34,513 nucleotides of DNA, taken from assembly GCA_945897075.1 (NCBI GenBank), contig CAMDEX010000034.1, forward strand, positions 1 through 34,513, given 5' to 3'. The number at the start of each line of letters is the position of its first letter. Position 1 is the first letter of the stretch. Shown in pieces: positions 1 through 7,203 of the stretch. The translations under genes and the position numbers were made by a program. The DNA is from Litorilinea aerophila (GTDB taxonomy: Bacteria > Chloroflexota > Anaerolineae > Caldilineales > Caldilineaceae). The notes beneath the pieces are model-generated. The model was given only the letters and a program-made list of their open reading frames with translations. It was not told the origin of the DNA and made no database searches.

Positions 1-23
1 TGCGACGGCAGAGGAGAGCGACG

Positions 24-416
24 ATGACAACAGCAGAAATGATTGTAGAAAAGGTCAAAGAACTGGTGGCTCCGCTGGGCGCGGAGGATCGGCTGCGCGC
101 TATTCAGGCAATCGCGGTGATGGAAGCCGCCGGCGCTGGAATGAGGGAAAAGCGCAGAACTGCGTCGAAGCAGCGCAGCGATCAAATGCTGCAAGAGCAG
201 GAGGGCTGGTTTGCCCAACCGTCTGACGTTCGCCAGAGCTTTCGAGGGTGTTTTATTGCTGTGCGTAATGGAGAGGTGATCGATCAAGACGCGGATCAGT
301 CGAAACTAATACAGCGGGTGCATACTCAGTTTGGCGATGCACCGATCCCCATTCTGGACGGCGATTGGGACGAAACGCCCGTCTATACGTTCCACAGCAT
401 GCATTTGGATCGATAG
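24..416 (+). CDS. DUF5678-like hypothetical protein
   Basis: A 130-residue protein with no known enzymatic role. The first ~45 residues are helical and basic. The C-terminal half (about residues 70-125: FRGCFIAVRNGEVIDQDAD, then LIQRVHTQFGD and a short strand) resembles DUF5678, a small domain in which a protein 'keeps' a value and its ID with a strand-strand-helix pattern. The start is supported by a purine-rich GAGGAGAG about 8 nt upstream. The stop is 2 nt before the start of the retropepsin-like gene, so the two are almost certainly translated from one transcript. DUF5678-type genes are often seen next to small aspartyl-protease-like genes, which fits. The family assignment rests on recall of the motif pattern only. 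Confidence 0.7.
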   Translation: MTTAEMIVEKVKELVAPLGAEDRLRAIQAIAVMEAAGAGMREKRRTASKQRSDQMLQEQEGWFAQPSDVRQSFRGCFIAVRNGEVIDQDADQSKLIQRVHTQFGDAPIPILDGDWDETPVYTFHSMHLDR

Positions 417-418
417 CG

Positions 419-814
419 ATGTCATTTGCTTACAATCCCACTTTCTATCCGCCATTTCCCGTTCTTCCCGTCGTTCTGCGCGTTTTTGAAGGGCAAAGCA
501 GCGACAAGTTGCCTGCGTTGATTGACACGGGTGCGGACGTTACATTCGTACCAGCCACACTTCTACGACGCTTACGCGCGCAAGATTCCCATGCCGCACG
601 CGTTCGCAGCCACTGGGGCGAGTGGCGGGTTGTAACTATTTTCGTAATTGACATTGAAGTAGCTGGCGAGACATTGCCTGCTGTTGACGTCATTGCCGAT
701 GAGCAGGGCGATATGATTCTCCTGGGCCGCAGCGTCTTGAACCGGCTGCTCCTCCTTCTCGACGGCCCTGGCCGGCAGACAGATGTGCTGACACGTCGTC
801 CTGTGCGTTTCTAA
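419..814 (+). CDS. Retropepsin-like aspartyl protease fold protein
   Basis: A 131-residue protein with the single-lobe aspartic protease signature: LIDTGADVTFVP with D36-T37-G38-A39, and a C-terminal hydrophobic-hydrophobic-G motif, MILLGRSVLNRL, that forms the second half of the retropepsin core. Like retroviral proteases it would work only as a dimer. The reading frame is open 54 nt further upstream, but that would overlap the preceding gene. The ATG at 419 is preferred because it follows the upstream stop by 2 nt and begins at the conserved MSFAYNPTF-type N-terminus. The substrate is unknown. There is no signal peptide, so it is probably cytoplasmic. It is translationally coupled to the DUF5678-like gene. 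Confidence 0.8.
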   Translation: MSFAYNPTFYPPFPVLPVVLRVFEGQSSDKLPALIDTGADVTFVPATLLRRLRAQDSHAARVRSHWGEWRVVTIFVIDIEVAGETLPAVDVIADEQGDMILLGRSVLNRLLLLLDGPGRQTDVLTRRPVRF

Positions 815-858
815 CGATCTTCCCCCATCCACCCACCACCTGTGAGAAAGAAAGTCCC

Positions 859-2130
859 ATGTCCGCAGAATTGCTCAACAAAGTCAACACCCATTCCCGC
901 CCGTCCGACCTGCGCATCACGGATCTGCGCGTGGCCAATCTGGCCGGACTGCCTATGCGGTTGGCGCTGATCCGCATTGACACCAACCAGGGCATCTCCG
1001 GCTACGGCGAAGTGCGCGACGGGGCCAGTATGAATTACGCGCTGACTCTCAAACGCCAACTGATCGGCGAGAACCCCTGCAATATAGACAAAATTTTCCG
1101 TAAAATCAAACAGTTCGGTTTCCACGCCCGTCAGGCCGGCGGTGTCTGCGCCGTGGATATGGCTCTCTTCGATCTGACAGGCCGGGCCTACGGCGTGCCC
1201 GCCTACCAGCTTGCGGGCGGCAAATTCCGCGACAAAGTACTCTGCTACTCGGACACGCCCAGCGTCCCTGACGGCAAAGAGATGGGTCAGCGGCTCAAAG
1301 AGCGTATGCAGATGGGCTTCAAATTCCTCAAGATGGATGTGGGCATTGACCTGCTGCGTCAAGTACCCGGCAGCCTGATTGCCCCGCCGGAGATGCTGGA
1401 GAGCCGCAACGTCATGCACCAGTTCACGGGCATTCAGATCACCGACATCGGCATTGAGCACCTTTGCCAGTACGTGGCGGATGTGCGCAGTATCATCGGC
1501 TACGAGATTCCCCTGGCCGTAGACCACTTCGGCCACATCGGCCTGAAATCTTGCATCCGCCTGGGCAAGGCGCTGGACAAATTCACCCTGGCCTGGTACG
1601 AGGATATGATTCCCTGGCAGTTTGCCGAGCAGTGGGCCGAGCTGACCGCGGCTGTGGACACCCCCACCTGCACCGGCGAGGACATCTACCTAAAGGAGGG
1701 CTTCCTGCCCTTGCTGCAAAACCGGGCGGTCAATATCATCCACCCGGACCTGGCCTCCTCCGGCGGCATTCTGGAGACGAAGAAGATCGGCGATCTGGCC
1801 CAGGACTACGGCATTGCGATGGCGATGCACATGGCCGGTTCGCCCATCAGCGCGCTGGCCAATATGCACTGCGCCGCAGCCACCGAAAATTTCTTGGTGC
1901 TGGAAAACCATTCGGTGGACCACCCCCAGTGGAACCAGCTCGTCACCGGTCTGCCCGACCCGCTGATTCAGGACGGCTTTATGGCAGTGACCGAAAAGCC
2001 GGGGCTGGGCTTCGACGACATCAACGAAGAGGTGGCGCGCCGTTACCTCAACCCGCGCAACCCGGTCTACTTCGACCAGCCCACCGACGCCTGGGACAAC
2101 GATTGGTCGTGGGATCGCCTGTGGAGTTGA
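859..2130 (+). CDS. Mandelate racemase/muconate lactonizing enzyme family protein
   Basis: Enolase-superfamily enzyme of 423 residues, the usual size. An N-terminal capping domain (about 15-135) is followed by a (beta/alpha)7-beta barrel. Visible catalytic elements are a lysine motif FKFLKMD (K155, K158), metal ligands D222 (AVDHFG), E248 (WYEDM) and E274 (CTGEDIY), and the barrel histidine H324 (MAMHMAGSP). These enzymes abstract a proton alpha to a carboxylate and then racemise or dehydrate, often on sugar acids. The exact substrate cannot be read from sequence. The start has a GAGAAAGAAAG purine run about 7 nt upstream. The neighbouring PhyH and flavin oxidoreductase genes on the same strand suggest a catabolic cluster, although a separate promoter intervenes at 2214. 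Confidence 0.93.
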   Translation: MSAELLNKVNTHSRPSDLRITDLRVANLAGLPMRLALIRIDTNQGISGYGEVRDGASMNYALTLKRQLIGENPCNIDKIFRKIKQFGFHARQAGGVCAVDMALFDLTGRAYGVPAYQLAGGKFRDKVLCYSDTPSVPDGKEMGQRLKERMQMGFKFLKMDVGIDLLRQVPGSLIAPPEMLESRNVMHQFTGIQITDIGIEHLCQYVADVRSIIGYEIPLAVDHFGHIGLKSCIRLGKALDKFTLAWYEDMIPWQFAEQWAELTAAVDTPTCTGEDIYLKEGFLPLLQNRAVNIIHPDLASSGGILETKKIGDLAQDYGIAMAMHMAGSPISALANMHCAAATENFLVLENHSVDHPQWNQLVTGLPDPLIQDGFMAVTEKPGLGFDDINEEVARRYLNPRNPVYFDQPTDAWDNDWSWDRLWS

Positions 2131-2213
2131 GAGAAGCAGCGGTTCTCATTCAAAGGCGTAACTCATCGCGCGGCCCAAAGACCAGTTGTAGACGTTGGGC
2201 ATGGGAATACTCC

Positions 2214-2242
2214 TTGTGAGGCTTGGGCACTTGTGCTATACT
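2214..2242 (+). promoter_or_regulatory. Sigma-70-type promoter giving a leaderless transcript
   Basis: The -35 is TTGTGA (2214-2219), with a 17-nt spacer and a -10 of TATACT (2237-2242) preceded by TGC, an extended -10. Counting seven bases from the end of the -10 puts the start point on the A of the ATG at 2249, and there is no Shine-Dalgarno sequence. The mRNA is therefore predicted to be leaderless. Confidence 0.7.
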
Positions 2243-2248
2243 GCCGGT

Positions 2249-2719
2249 ATGTTCACATTCACAGGTCTGATTATTAAAGAAGAAGACGGCTACACTGCGC
2301 TTTGCCCTGAACTGGACGTGGCTTCGTGGGGCGACACACCCGCAAATGCCCAGACGATGCTGCTGGAAGCCGCTACCCTCCATCTGGAAGGCGCATTTGA
2401 AGATGACCTTCCTTACCTGCGCCCCGTGCCACAGAATGCGGATCCCCGCCAGACAGAGCCTGACTTAATTCAGCAGATATTTCAATTCCAGACAGCAACG
2501 ATTTCTGCAAAGGGTTGGATTGTCATTCCTGTTGATATGCGCCGTCAATACGGTTTGAATCCAGGGGAGCGTGTCGTGTCGGTCGCTTACGGAGGCGTGC
2601 TGTCAATCATCCCCCGACTGTCTAACCCAATTGGGCAAGCGGCAGGTCGCTTCAAGGGAAAGAGGTCTCTCATAGACGCACTCTTGGCCGAACGGAGGCG
2701 GGAGCGCGCCCGTGAATAG
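2249..2719 (+). CDS. HicB-like/AbrB-like fusion, antitoxin-type protein
   Basis: A 156-residue protein with two domains. Residues 1-53 (FTGLIIKEEDGYTALCPELD, then a helix rich in A, L and E) match the HicB-type partial RNase-H fold: an extended strand pair, 'Y.A.CPELD', then a helix. Residues 81-123 (TISAKGWIVIPVDMRRQYGL, then GERVV) match an AbrB/MazE swapped-hairpin DNA-binding domain, with the conserved 'KGqIvIP...R...gl..Ge' pattern. The tail SLIDALLAERRRERA is typical of VapB/AbrB antitoxins. No toxin follows: 2720-2890 holds only short frames, so this is an orphan or has lost its partner. The longer frame from 2195 is rejected because the promoter lies inside it. Confidence 0.8.
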   Translation: MFTFTGLIIKEEDGYTALCPELDVASWGDTPANAQTMLLEAATLHLEGAFEDDLPYLRPVPQNADPRQTEPDLIQQIFQFQTATISAKGWIVIPVDMRRQYGLNPGERVVSVAYGGVLSIIPRLSNPIGQAAGRFKGKRSLIDALLAERRRERARE

Positions 2720-2903
2720 AAATTGTTGGCGTCGATCATCTGAGAATTACCGAAAATATCGTCTCCATACTTTAGTTGCCACAATAGAAGACGGATAACA
2801 GAATTTGCGGATTTGATTCCGCGCAATCAGCGTTTGTCTGCGTAAATCTGCGTCCAAAGACTTTCTTGGAATCATTCCGAACCGTATTCAAAAGGATATG
2901 CCA

Positions 2904-3737
2904 ATGGGCATTCTCAGCGCAGAAGATCGAGCTTTTTGGGAAGAGCAGGGCTATATCGTCGTTCCCAACGCAGTGCCGCAGGAGAATCTCGACCGGGTGA
3001 TCGACGCCCTGTGGGAGTTCCTGGCGATGGATCGCAACAACCCGCAGGAGTGGTACAGCCGCCCGGATTGGCATCGCCCAACCGGAATGGTGGAGCTTTA
3101 CCACCACCAGGCCCTGTGGGACAACCGCCAGCACCCCCGCATCCACCAGATTTTCGCCGAACTCTTTGGCGACGAGAAGCTGTGGGTCAGTTTGGACCGG
3201 GTGAATATGAACCCGCCCGCCCGCCCTGATTGGGACTATCACGGCTTTATCCACTGGGATTTCGACCCGACCACCTGGCCGATTGGTCTGCGCGTGCAGG
3301 GGGTGTTGAATCTGACCGACACGGACGAAGCCCAGGGCGGTTTTCAGTGTGTGCCCGCTTCACACCGCCAGGTGGCGGAGATTGTGGCTCGCCAGAAAGA
3401 GGGCGCTAACCTGCGCAGCCCGGACATCAGCGGTCTGACCGTCAAACCCATTCCAGCCAAAGCAGGCGATCTGGTCATCTGGCATACGGGTCTGCTCCAC
3501 GGCAACGGGCGCAACCGCACGGATCGCCCGCGGCTGGCCCAGTACATCACAATGTATCCTGCCCAGCCAGAGAACGAGGAAGCCCGGCGTCAACGCATCG
3601 AACAGTGGCAGCAACGCCGCCCGCCCGCCAACAGCCGTGCCTTTCCCGGCGACCCGCGCAAGCTGGAAGAGTTACACGGCCAACCCGCACAGCTAACCGA
3701 TCTGGGCAAAAAGTTGCTTGGATTGGAGCTTTGGTAA
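2904..3737 (+). CDS. Phytanoyl-CoA dioxygenase (PhyH) family protein
   Basis: Fe(II)/2-oxoglutarate-dependent oxygenase of 277 residues. The iron-binding triad is visible: H117-x-D119 in FIHWDFD and a distal H199 in LLHGNGRN, followed by an arginine in DRPRLAQY that would bind the 2-oxoglutarate carboxylate. Such enzymes hydroxylate small molecules; the substrate is unknown. An ATG 6 nt upstream (2898) lies only 1-2 nt after AAAGGA, so the second ATG, with about 7 nt spacing, is the better start. It is followed 18 nt later by a flavin oxidoreductase gene, probably co-transcribed. The 184 nt before it contain no gene, only TCTGCG-type short repeats. Confidence 0.93.
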   Translation: MGILSAEDRAFWEEQGYIVVPNAVPQENLDRVIDALWEFLAMDRNNPQEWYSRPDWHRPTGMVELYHHQALWDNRQHPRIHQIFAELFGDEKLWVSLDRVNMNPPARPDWDYHGFIHWDFDPTTWPIGLRVQGVLNLTDTDEAQGGFQCVPASHRQVAEIVARQKEGANLRSPDISGLTVKPIPAKAGDLVIWHTGLLHGNGRNRTDRPRLAQYITMYPAQPENEEARRQRIEQWQQRRPPANSRAFPGDPRKLEELHGQPAQLTDLGKKLLGLELW

Positions 3738-3755
3738 TACAAAAGGAGACGCGCA

Positions 3756-4688
3756 ATGTCAACCGTCCAATTCGGCCTGCGTGTGCCCGCCTTCCCGGTA
3801 GACGGCAGCCGGGGGCACAACTTCACCGCGCAGATCGAGGCCGCTTTGACCGCGGCGTCGGGCAAATTTCACTCGGCCTGGGTGGCCGATCACTTCATCC
3901 CCTGGGCGGGCTGGCAGGCCGCCGAGACCGACACGCTGGAATGTCTGGCCTCCATCTGCTATCTGGCCGGGAAGTTTCCCCTGCTTCACTTTGGCACAAT
4001 CGTCCTCTGCCAGTCCTACCGCAATCCGGCCCTGCTGGCCAAGATGGGGGCTACCCTGCAACTGCTCAGCGGCGGGCGCTTCATTTTTGGCATCGGCGCG
4101 GGCTGGAAAGCCGACGAATACAAAGCCTACGGCTACGATTTTCCCTCGCCAGCCGTGCGTATCCGTCAGTTGGAAGAGACGGTGGAGATTGTCAAACGGA
4201 TGTGGACGGAGACGCCTGCCAGCTACGCGGGTAAATACTACCGCATAGACAACGCGCTGTGCGAGCCAAAGCCCAACCCGCTCCCGCCCATTTTGATCGG
4301 CGGCGGCGGTGAACAGTTGACCCTGCGTGTGGTGGCGAAGCACGCGGACTGGTGGAACATCCCCGGCGGCGACGCGGCCCGCTATGCGCAGAAGCTGGGC
4401 GTGTTGCGCAGCCACTGCGACGCGGTAGGCCGGGATTTCGACAGCATCCGCAAAACCTGGGCGTGCGAGACAATCTCGGTTGCCCCCACCCGCGCACTGG
4501 CGCAACGCTACGCCGACGCCTCCCCCTTTGCCGTAGGCGGCGGTATCCTGGGCACGCCGGAAGAGGTGGCGGATCAGTTGCGCGCCTTCACCGCCCTCGG
4601 CGTGGACTATTTCATCCTGCGCTTCACCGACTTTCCCAGCACCGACGGCCCATTGCTCTTTGCCGAAGAAGTGATGCCGCTGTTGTAA
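3756..4688 (+). CDS. LLM-class (luciferase-like) flavin-dependent oxidoreductase
   Basis: A 310-residue TIM-barrel enzyme of the bacterial-luciferase/F420-dependent superfamily. Typical segments are present: VADHFIPW near residue 45, a GTIVLCQSYRNPALLAKM strand-helix, LSGGRFIFGIGAGWK around 105-120, RIRQLEETVEIVKRMW, and PPILIGGGG before the last third. The cofactor could be FMN or F420, and sequence alone does not decide. A strong AAAAGGAGA sits 7 nt before the ATG. It lies 18 nt after the PhyH gene, so the two may carry out successive oxidations of one substrate; this is inference. A heptanucleotide array begins immediately after the stop. Confidence 0.92.
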   Translation: MSTVQFGLRVPAFPVDGSRGHNFTAQIEAALTAASGKFHSAWVADHFIPWAGWQAAETDTLECLASICYLAGKFPLLHFGTIVLCQSYRNPALLAKMGATLQLLSGGRFIFGIGAGWKADEYKAYGYDFPSPAVRIRQLEETVEIVKRMWTETPASYAGKYYRIDNALCEPKPNPLPPILIGGGGEQLTLRVVAKHADWWNIPGGDAARYAQKLGVLRSHCDAVGRDFDSIRKTWACETISVAPTRALAQRYADASPFAVGGGILGTPEEVADQLRAFTALGVDYFILRFTDFPSTDGPLLFAEEVMPLL

Positions 4689-4689
4689 G

Positions 4690-4842
4690 GCGAACGGGGA
4701 TTGGCGAACGGGGATCGGCGAACGGGGATCGGCGAACGGGGATCGGTCAGGACGAACCCCAGTCGCCAGTCCCTAATCGCCAGTCTCTAATCCCCAATCC
4801 CCAATCCCCAATCCCCGTTCGCTACTCCCCACCCCCCGCCGC
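4690..4842. repeat. Heptanucleotide repeat array between convergent genes
   Basis: Degenerate 7-bp units. The first half reads GGCGAAC GGGGATC repeatedly. The second half reads CCCCAAT and CGCCAGT units on the same strand. The outer arms, GCGAACGGGGATTGG near 4691 and CCAATCCCCGTTCGC near 4816, are exact reverse complements of 15 bp, so the array can fold into a long hairpin. It begins 1-2 nt after one stop codon, and the stop codon of the opposite-strand hyuB-like gene (4787-4789) lies inside it. Confidence 0.9.
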
Positions 4843-6469
4843 CCGGCGTTTCGATGCGTAGCCGGCTGCCCGCGGCCAGACGGCGGCTGAACTTGCTGGG
4901 CAATTCCTCTTCACGCCCGTCCGGGTGGATGAGCGTATTGCGCCCAGTTGCGCCCGCCCCGCCGCCCGCCAATCCCCAGGGACCGACCACCCGTCGCTCG
5001 CTGAGGACGGTGACAGTCGTCTCCCCCAGCAATTCGTACTCCCGGATCAGCCCGTCGCCGCCCCGGTGTTGACCCGCGCCGCCGCTGCCCCGGCGCAATT
5101 GGTAGCGCAGCAGGCGTAGCGGATAGGCCATTTCCAGCGCTTCGACGGGTGTGTTCAGTGTGTTGGACATGTGGACGTGCGCACCGCTCAGCCCGTCGCC
5201 CGCGGGGTGCGCGCCCATCCCGCCGCCCAGCGTCTCGTAGTAGGCCCAGGGCGAACCGTCGGCCCGTTTGCCCCCCATTGTGCAATTGTTCATTGTGCCC
5301 TGGCCGGCCGCGGCCACCCGATCCGGCAGAGCCTGGGCCAGCGCGCCCAGCACCACATCCGTCACCCGCTGGGAGGTCTCCACATTGCCCCCGGCCACGG
5401 CGGAGGGCGGCTGGGCGTTGACCAGACAGCCAGGGGGAGCAGAGACTGTTACCGGCGCAAAACAGCCCGAATTGACGGGAATTTCACCGGCCAGCGCCCG
5501 CACGACGTAATAGCAGGCGGATTGGGTCACGGCCAGGGGCGCGTTGAGGGACGATTGGATGGCGTCCGCCGTGCCCGCAAAGTCAAAGTTAATCGTCTCG
5601 CCCGCAATCGTCGCCGTTACCCGAATCGGCGTCAGCGTCACCCCTTGCGGCTGGACAAACTCGATCACATCCTCGAAGGTGTACGCGCCGTCGGGCCAGC
5701 CCCGGATGGCAGCGCGGGTCAGCCGTTCGCTGTAGGCCAGCAGATGATCGGCGTAGGCATTCACCTCCTCCGTGCCGAAACGTTCCACCAACTCCAGCAG
5801 ACGCGTTTCGCCCACCGCGTGCGCGGCCCGTTGCGCGGCCAGATCGCCGCGTCGCTCGTCTGGTGTGCGCACATTGCGCAGGATCAGCGCCAACACCCCC
5901 TCCACAAGCTGCCCGGCCGCGTATACTTTCACGGGCGGGATGATAATCCCCTCCTGATAAATTTCTGTGGAAAGGGGCAAAGAACCGGGGGACATACCAC
6001 CCACATCGGCGTGGTGGGCGCGGCTGGCGATGAAGAAGGAAGGGGGCTGGGGATTAGAGACAAGGGATCGGGGATCGGGGATCGGGGATCGCGCCCCAGT
6101 CTCCAATCCCCAATCCCCAGTCTCCAATCCCCAATCCCCGATAAACACCGGCGAAATCATCGTAATGTCGGGCAAATGTGAGCCGCCGGCATAGGGGTCG
6201 TTGAGGAGAACCAGATCGCCCGCGGCCCAGTGCGGGAAGGCGGCGAGGGCGGCGGCCACGCTGGCGGGCATCGCGCCCAGGTGGACGGGGATGTGCGCGG
6301 CCTGGGCCACCATCCGCCCCTCCCCGTCAAAGAGCGCGCAGGAATAGTCAAGCCGCTCTTTGATATTGGGCGAGTAGCTGGTGCGGCGCAGAGTCACGCC
6401 CATCTCCTCGGCAATCCCGGCGAAGCGATGGCGGTAGAGTTCGAGGGTGATGGGGTCTGGTCTGGTCAT
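4787..6469 (-). CDS. Hydantoinase B/oxoprolinase family protein
   Basis: A 560-residue HyuB-type subunit. Together with HyuA it catalyses ATP-dependent hydrolysis of 5-oxoproline or hydantoin-like rings. Conserved blocks are [20 protein letters not shown] (~40-59), [19 protein letters not shown] (91-109), AHHADVGG (151-158) and a glycine-rich C-terminus. The start at 6469 is chosen because AAAGGTG lies about 8 nt upstream and [15 protein letters not shown] is the usual family N-terminus; the frame is open for 18 more codons of repeat DNA. Two oddities are seen. Residues ~110-143 are a repeat-encoded insertion (GDWGLET repeated) exactly between two conserved blocks, and the last ~11 residues plus the stop codon are encoded by another array. 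The enzyme may tolerate these as loops. Confidence 0.9.
   Translation of the reverse strand: MTRPDPITLELYRHRFAGIAEEMGVTLRRTSYSPNIKERLDYSCALFDGEGRMVAQAAHIPVHLGAMPASVAAALAAFPHWAAGDLVLLNDPYAGGSHLPDITMISPVFIGDWGLETGDWGLETGARSPIPDPRSLVSNPQPPSFFIASRAHHADVGGMSPGSLPLSTEIYQEGIIIPPVKVYAAGQLVEGVLALILRNVRTPDERRGDLAAQRAAHAVGETRLLELVERFGTEEVNAYADHLLAYSERLTRAAIRGWPDGAYTFEDVIEFVQPQGVTLTPIRVTATIAGETINFDFAGTADAIQSSLNAPLAVTQSACYYVVRALAGEIPVNSGCFAPVTVSAPPGCLVNAQPPSAVAGGNVETSQRVTDVVLGALAQALPDRVAAAGQGTMNNCTMGGKRADGSPWAYYETLGGGMGAHPAGDGLSGAHVHMSNTLNTPVEALEMAYPLRLLRYQLRRGSGGAGQHRGGDGLIREYELLGETTVTVLSERRVVGPWGLAGGGAGATGRNTLIHPDGREEELPSKFSRRLAAGSRLRIETPGGGGWGVANGDWGLGIGD
6045..6152. repeat. Heptanucleotide array read in frame inside the hyuB-like gene
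   Basis: Runs of GGGGATC units followed by inverted CCCCAAT/CCAGTCT units, about 105 bp, wholly within coding sequence. Because 7 and 3 share no factor, the array is read through three frames and gives a 7-residue peptide period ([14 protein letters not shown]). The reading frame is preserved on both sides. Confidence 0.9.
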
Positions 6470-6487
6470 TGATAAACACCTTTCTTT

Positions 6488-6562
6488 CTGACGGCAGACG
6501 ACGGACCGCGGACCGCGCAGCATCTGTCAAACAGTAGACCGCAGACAGCAGACGGCGGACCA
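6488..6562. repeat. Heptamer-type AGACGGC/GGACCGC repeats upstream of the hyuB-like gene
   Basis: Degenerate units such as ACGGCAGACG, GGACCGCGGACCGC, AGACAGCAGACGGCGGACC. They are the same sequence class as the array at 7073-7203 on the other side of the four-helix-bundle gene. The positions suggest that this gene and its flanking repeats entered a once continuous hyuA-hyuB operon. Confidence 0.75.
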
Positions 6563-6623
6563 TTGGTATCGTCTCTGGTACGTCAATTGGCGACTGCATC
6601 TGTTGCGGTCTACTGTCAACAGA

Positions 6624-7038
6624 TTAAAAGGGAATGCCCGTATCCGCCTGATACTCTTCAGATTCGTCGCGTAGGGTTTCTGAGCGTAGGGAGCGACGAA
6701 AGGATTGTAGCTTTGCGAATAAAGTTTGGCTGGCTCGATAGGCGGTGCGTAGCTGCTCAATATCCTTCAAGTAGCCGCGACGGTGAATAATGTGAAGGCA
6801 GGCAACCGTTTCTACAAGCGAACGAATCGCTATACCCAAAAATCGTGACTGCTCCGCGTCACTTTGGCCGGTCGAACCCTCTGCGATATTCAGGGAGATA
6901 CTGGTAGCGGCGCGTACGATCTGACTTTTCAAGTTGTACTCTTCCGATCTGGGAAGTTCACTTGCGATCGCATAAATAGAGGTCAAGATAGTCCAGCGCC
7001 AGTTTCCACACATCCAACTGCTCAAATTTGTACGCCAT
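6624..7038 (-). pseudogene. Four-helix-bundle protein (S23/IVP family), frameshifted
   Basis: Two frames must be joined to give the protein. It starts at ATG 7038 (MAYKFEQLDVWKLALDYLDL, with AAAGGAG 6 nt upstream) and then continues, after one extra base near 6976-6982, as IYAIASELPRSEEYNLKSQI and IVRAATSISLNIAEGS to the stop at 6624. The joined ~138 residues match the whole length of the TIGR02436-type family: 'LDVWK.a..L...iY', 'LP..E.y.L.sQi.RAa.SI..NIAEG' and 'fl.iA..Sl.E'. Members were first found in 23S rRNA intervening sequences, and the Avd accessory proteins of diversity-generating retroelements share the fold. It sits between hyuA and hyuB, flanked by heptamer arrays. The extra base may be a genuine mutation or an assembly error. 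Confidence 0.8.
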
Positions 7039-7072
7039 ACCCATCTCCTTTGGAATATGCCTCAATTTGCTG

Positions 7073-7203
7073 TAGACGGCAGACGGTAGACCGTAGACGG
7101 TAGACCGCGGTCCGCCGTCTGCCGTCTGCGGTCCGCCGTCCGCCGTCTGCCGTCTGCCGTCCGCGGTCCGCGGTCCACCGTCCGCCGTCCGCCGTCCGCC
7201 GTC
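7073..7203. repeat. Heptanucleotide array (AGACGGC/CGTCCGC class)
   Basis: About 18 consecutive degenerate 7-bp units: AGACGGC, AGACGGT, AGACCGT, then GGTCCGC, CGTCTGC, CGTCCGC. The first part is roughly the inverse of the second, giving fold-back potential. It ends on the stop codon of hyuA (7202-7204), so it fills the 3' flank of that gene. Confidence 0.92.

Noticed and set aside
1464-2219. 251-codon plus-strand frame overlapping the mandelate-racemase gene
   Set aside because: Out of frame with a clearly conserved enzyme and rich in R, G, H and P, typical of a shifted high-GC frame.
2720-2895. Toxin partner for the HicB-AbrB protein
   Set aside because: Only frames of under 30 codons are present on the plus strand, with no PIN, HicA or RelE pattern.
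6930-6955. CTCTTCCGATCT, identical to the end of a common sequencing adapter
   Set aside because: It lies inside a conserved coding segment (LPRSEEYNL in the four-helix-bundle gene) where family members have similar residues, and the preceding base differs from the adapter. Coincidence is likelier than contamination, though the nearby frameshift makes a read check worthwhile.
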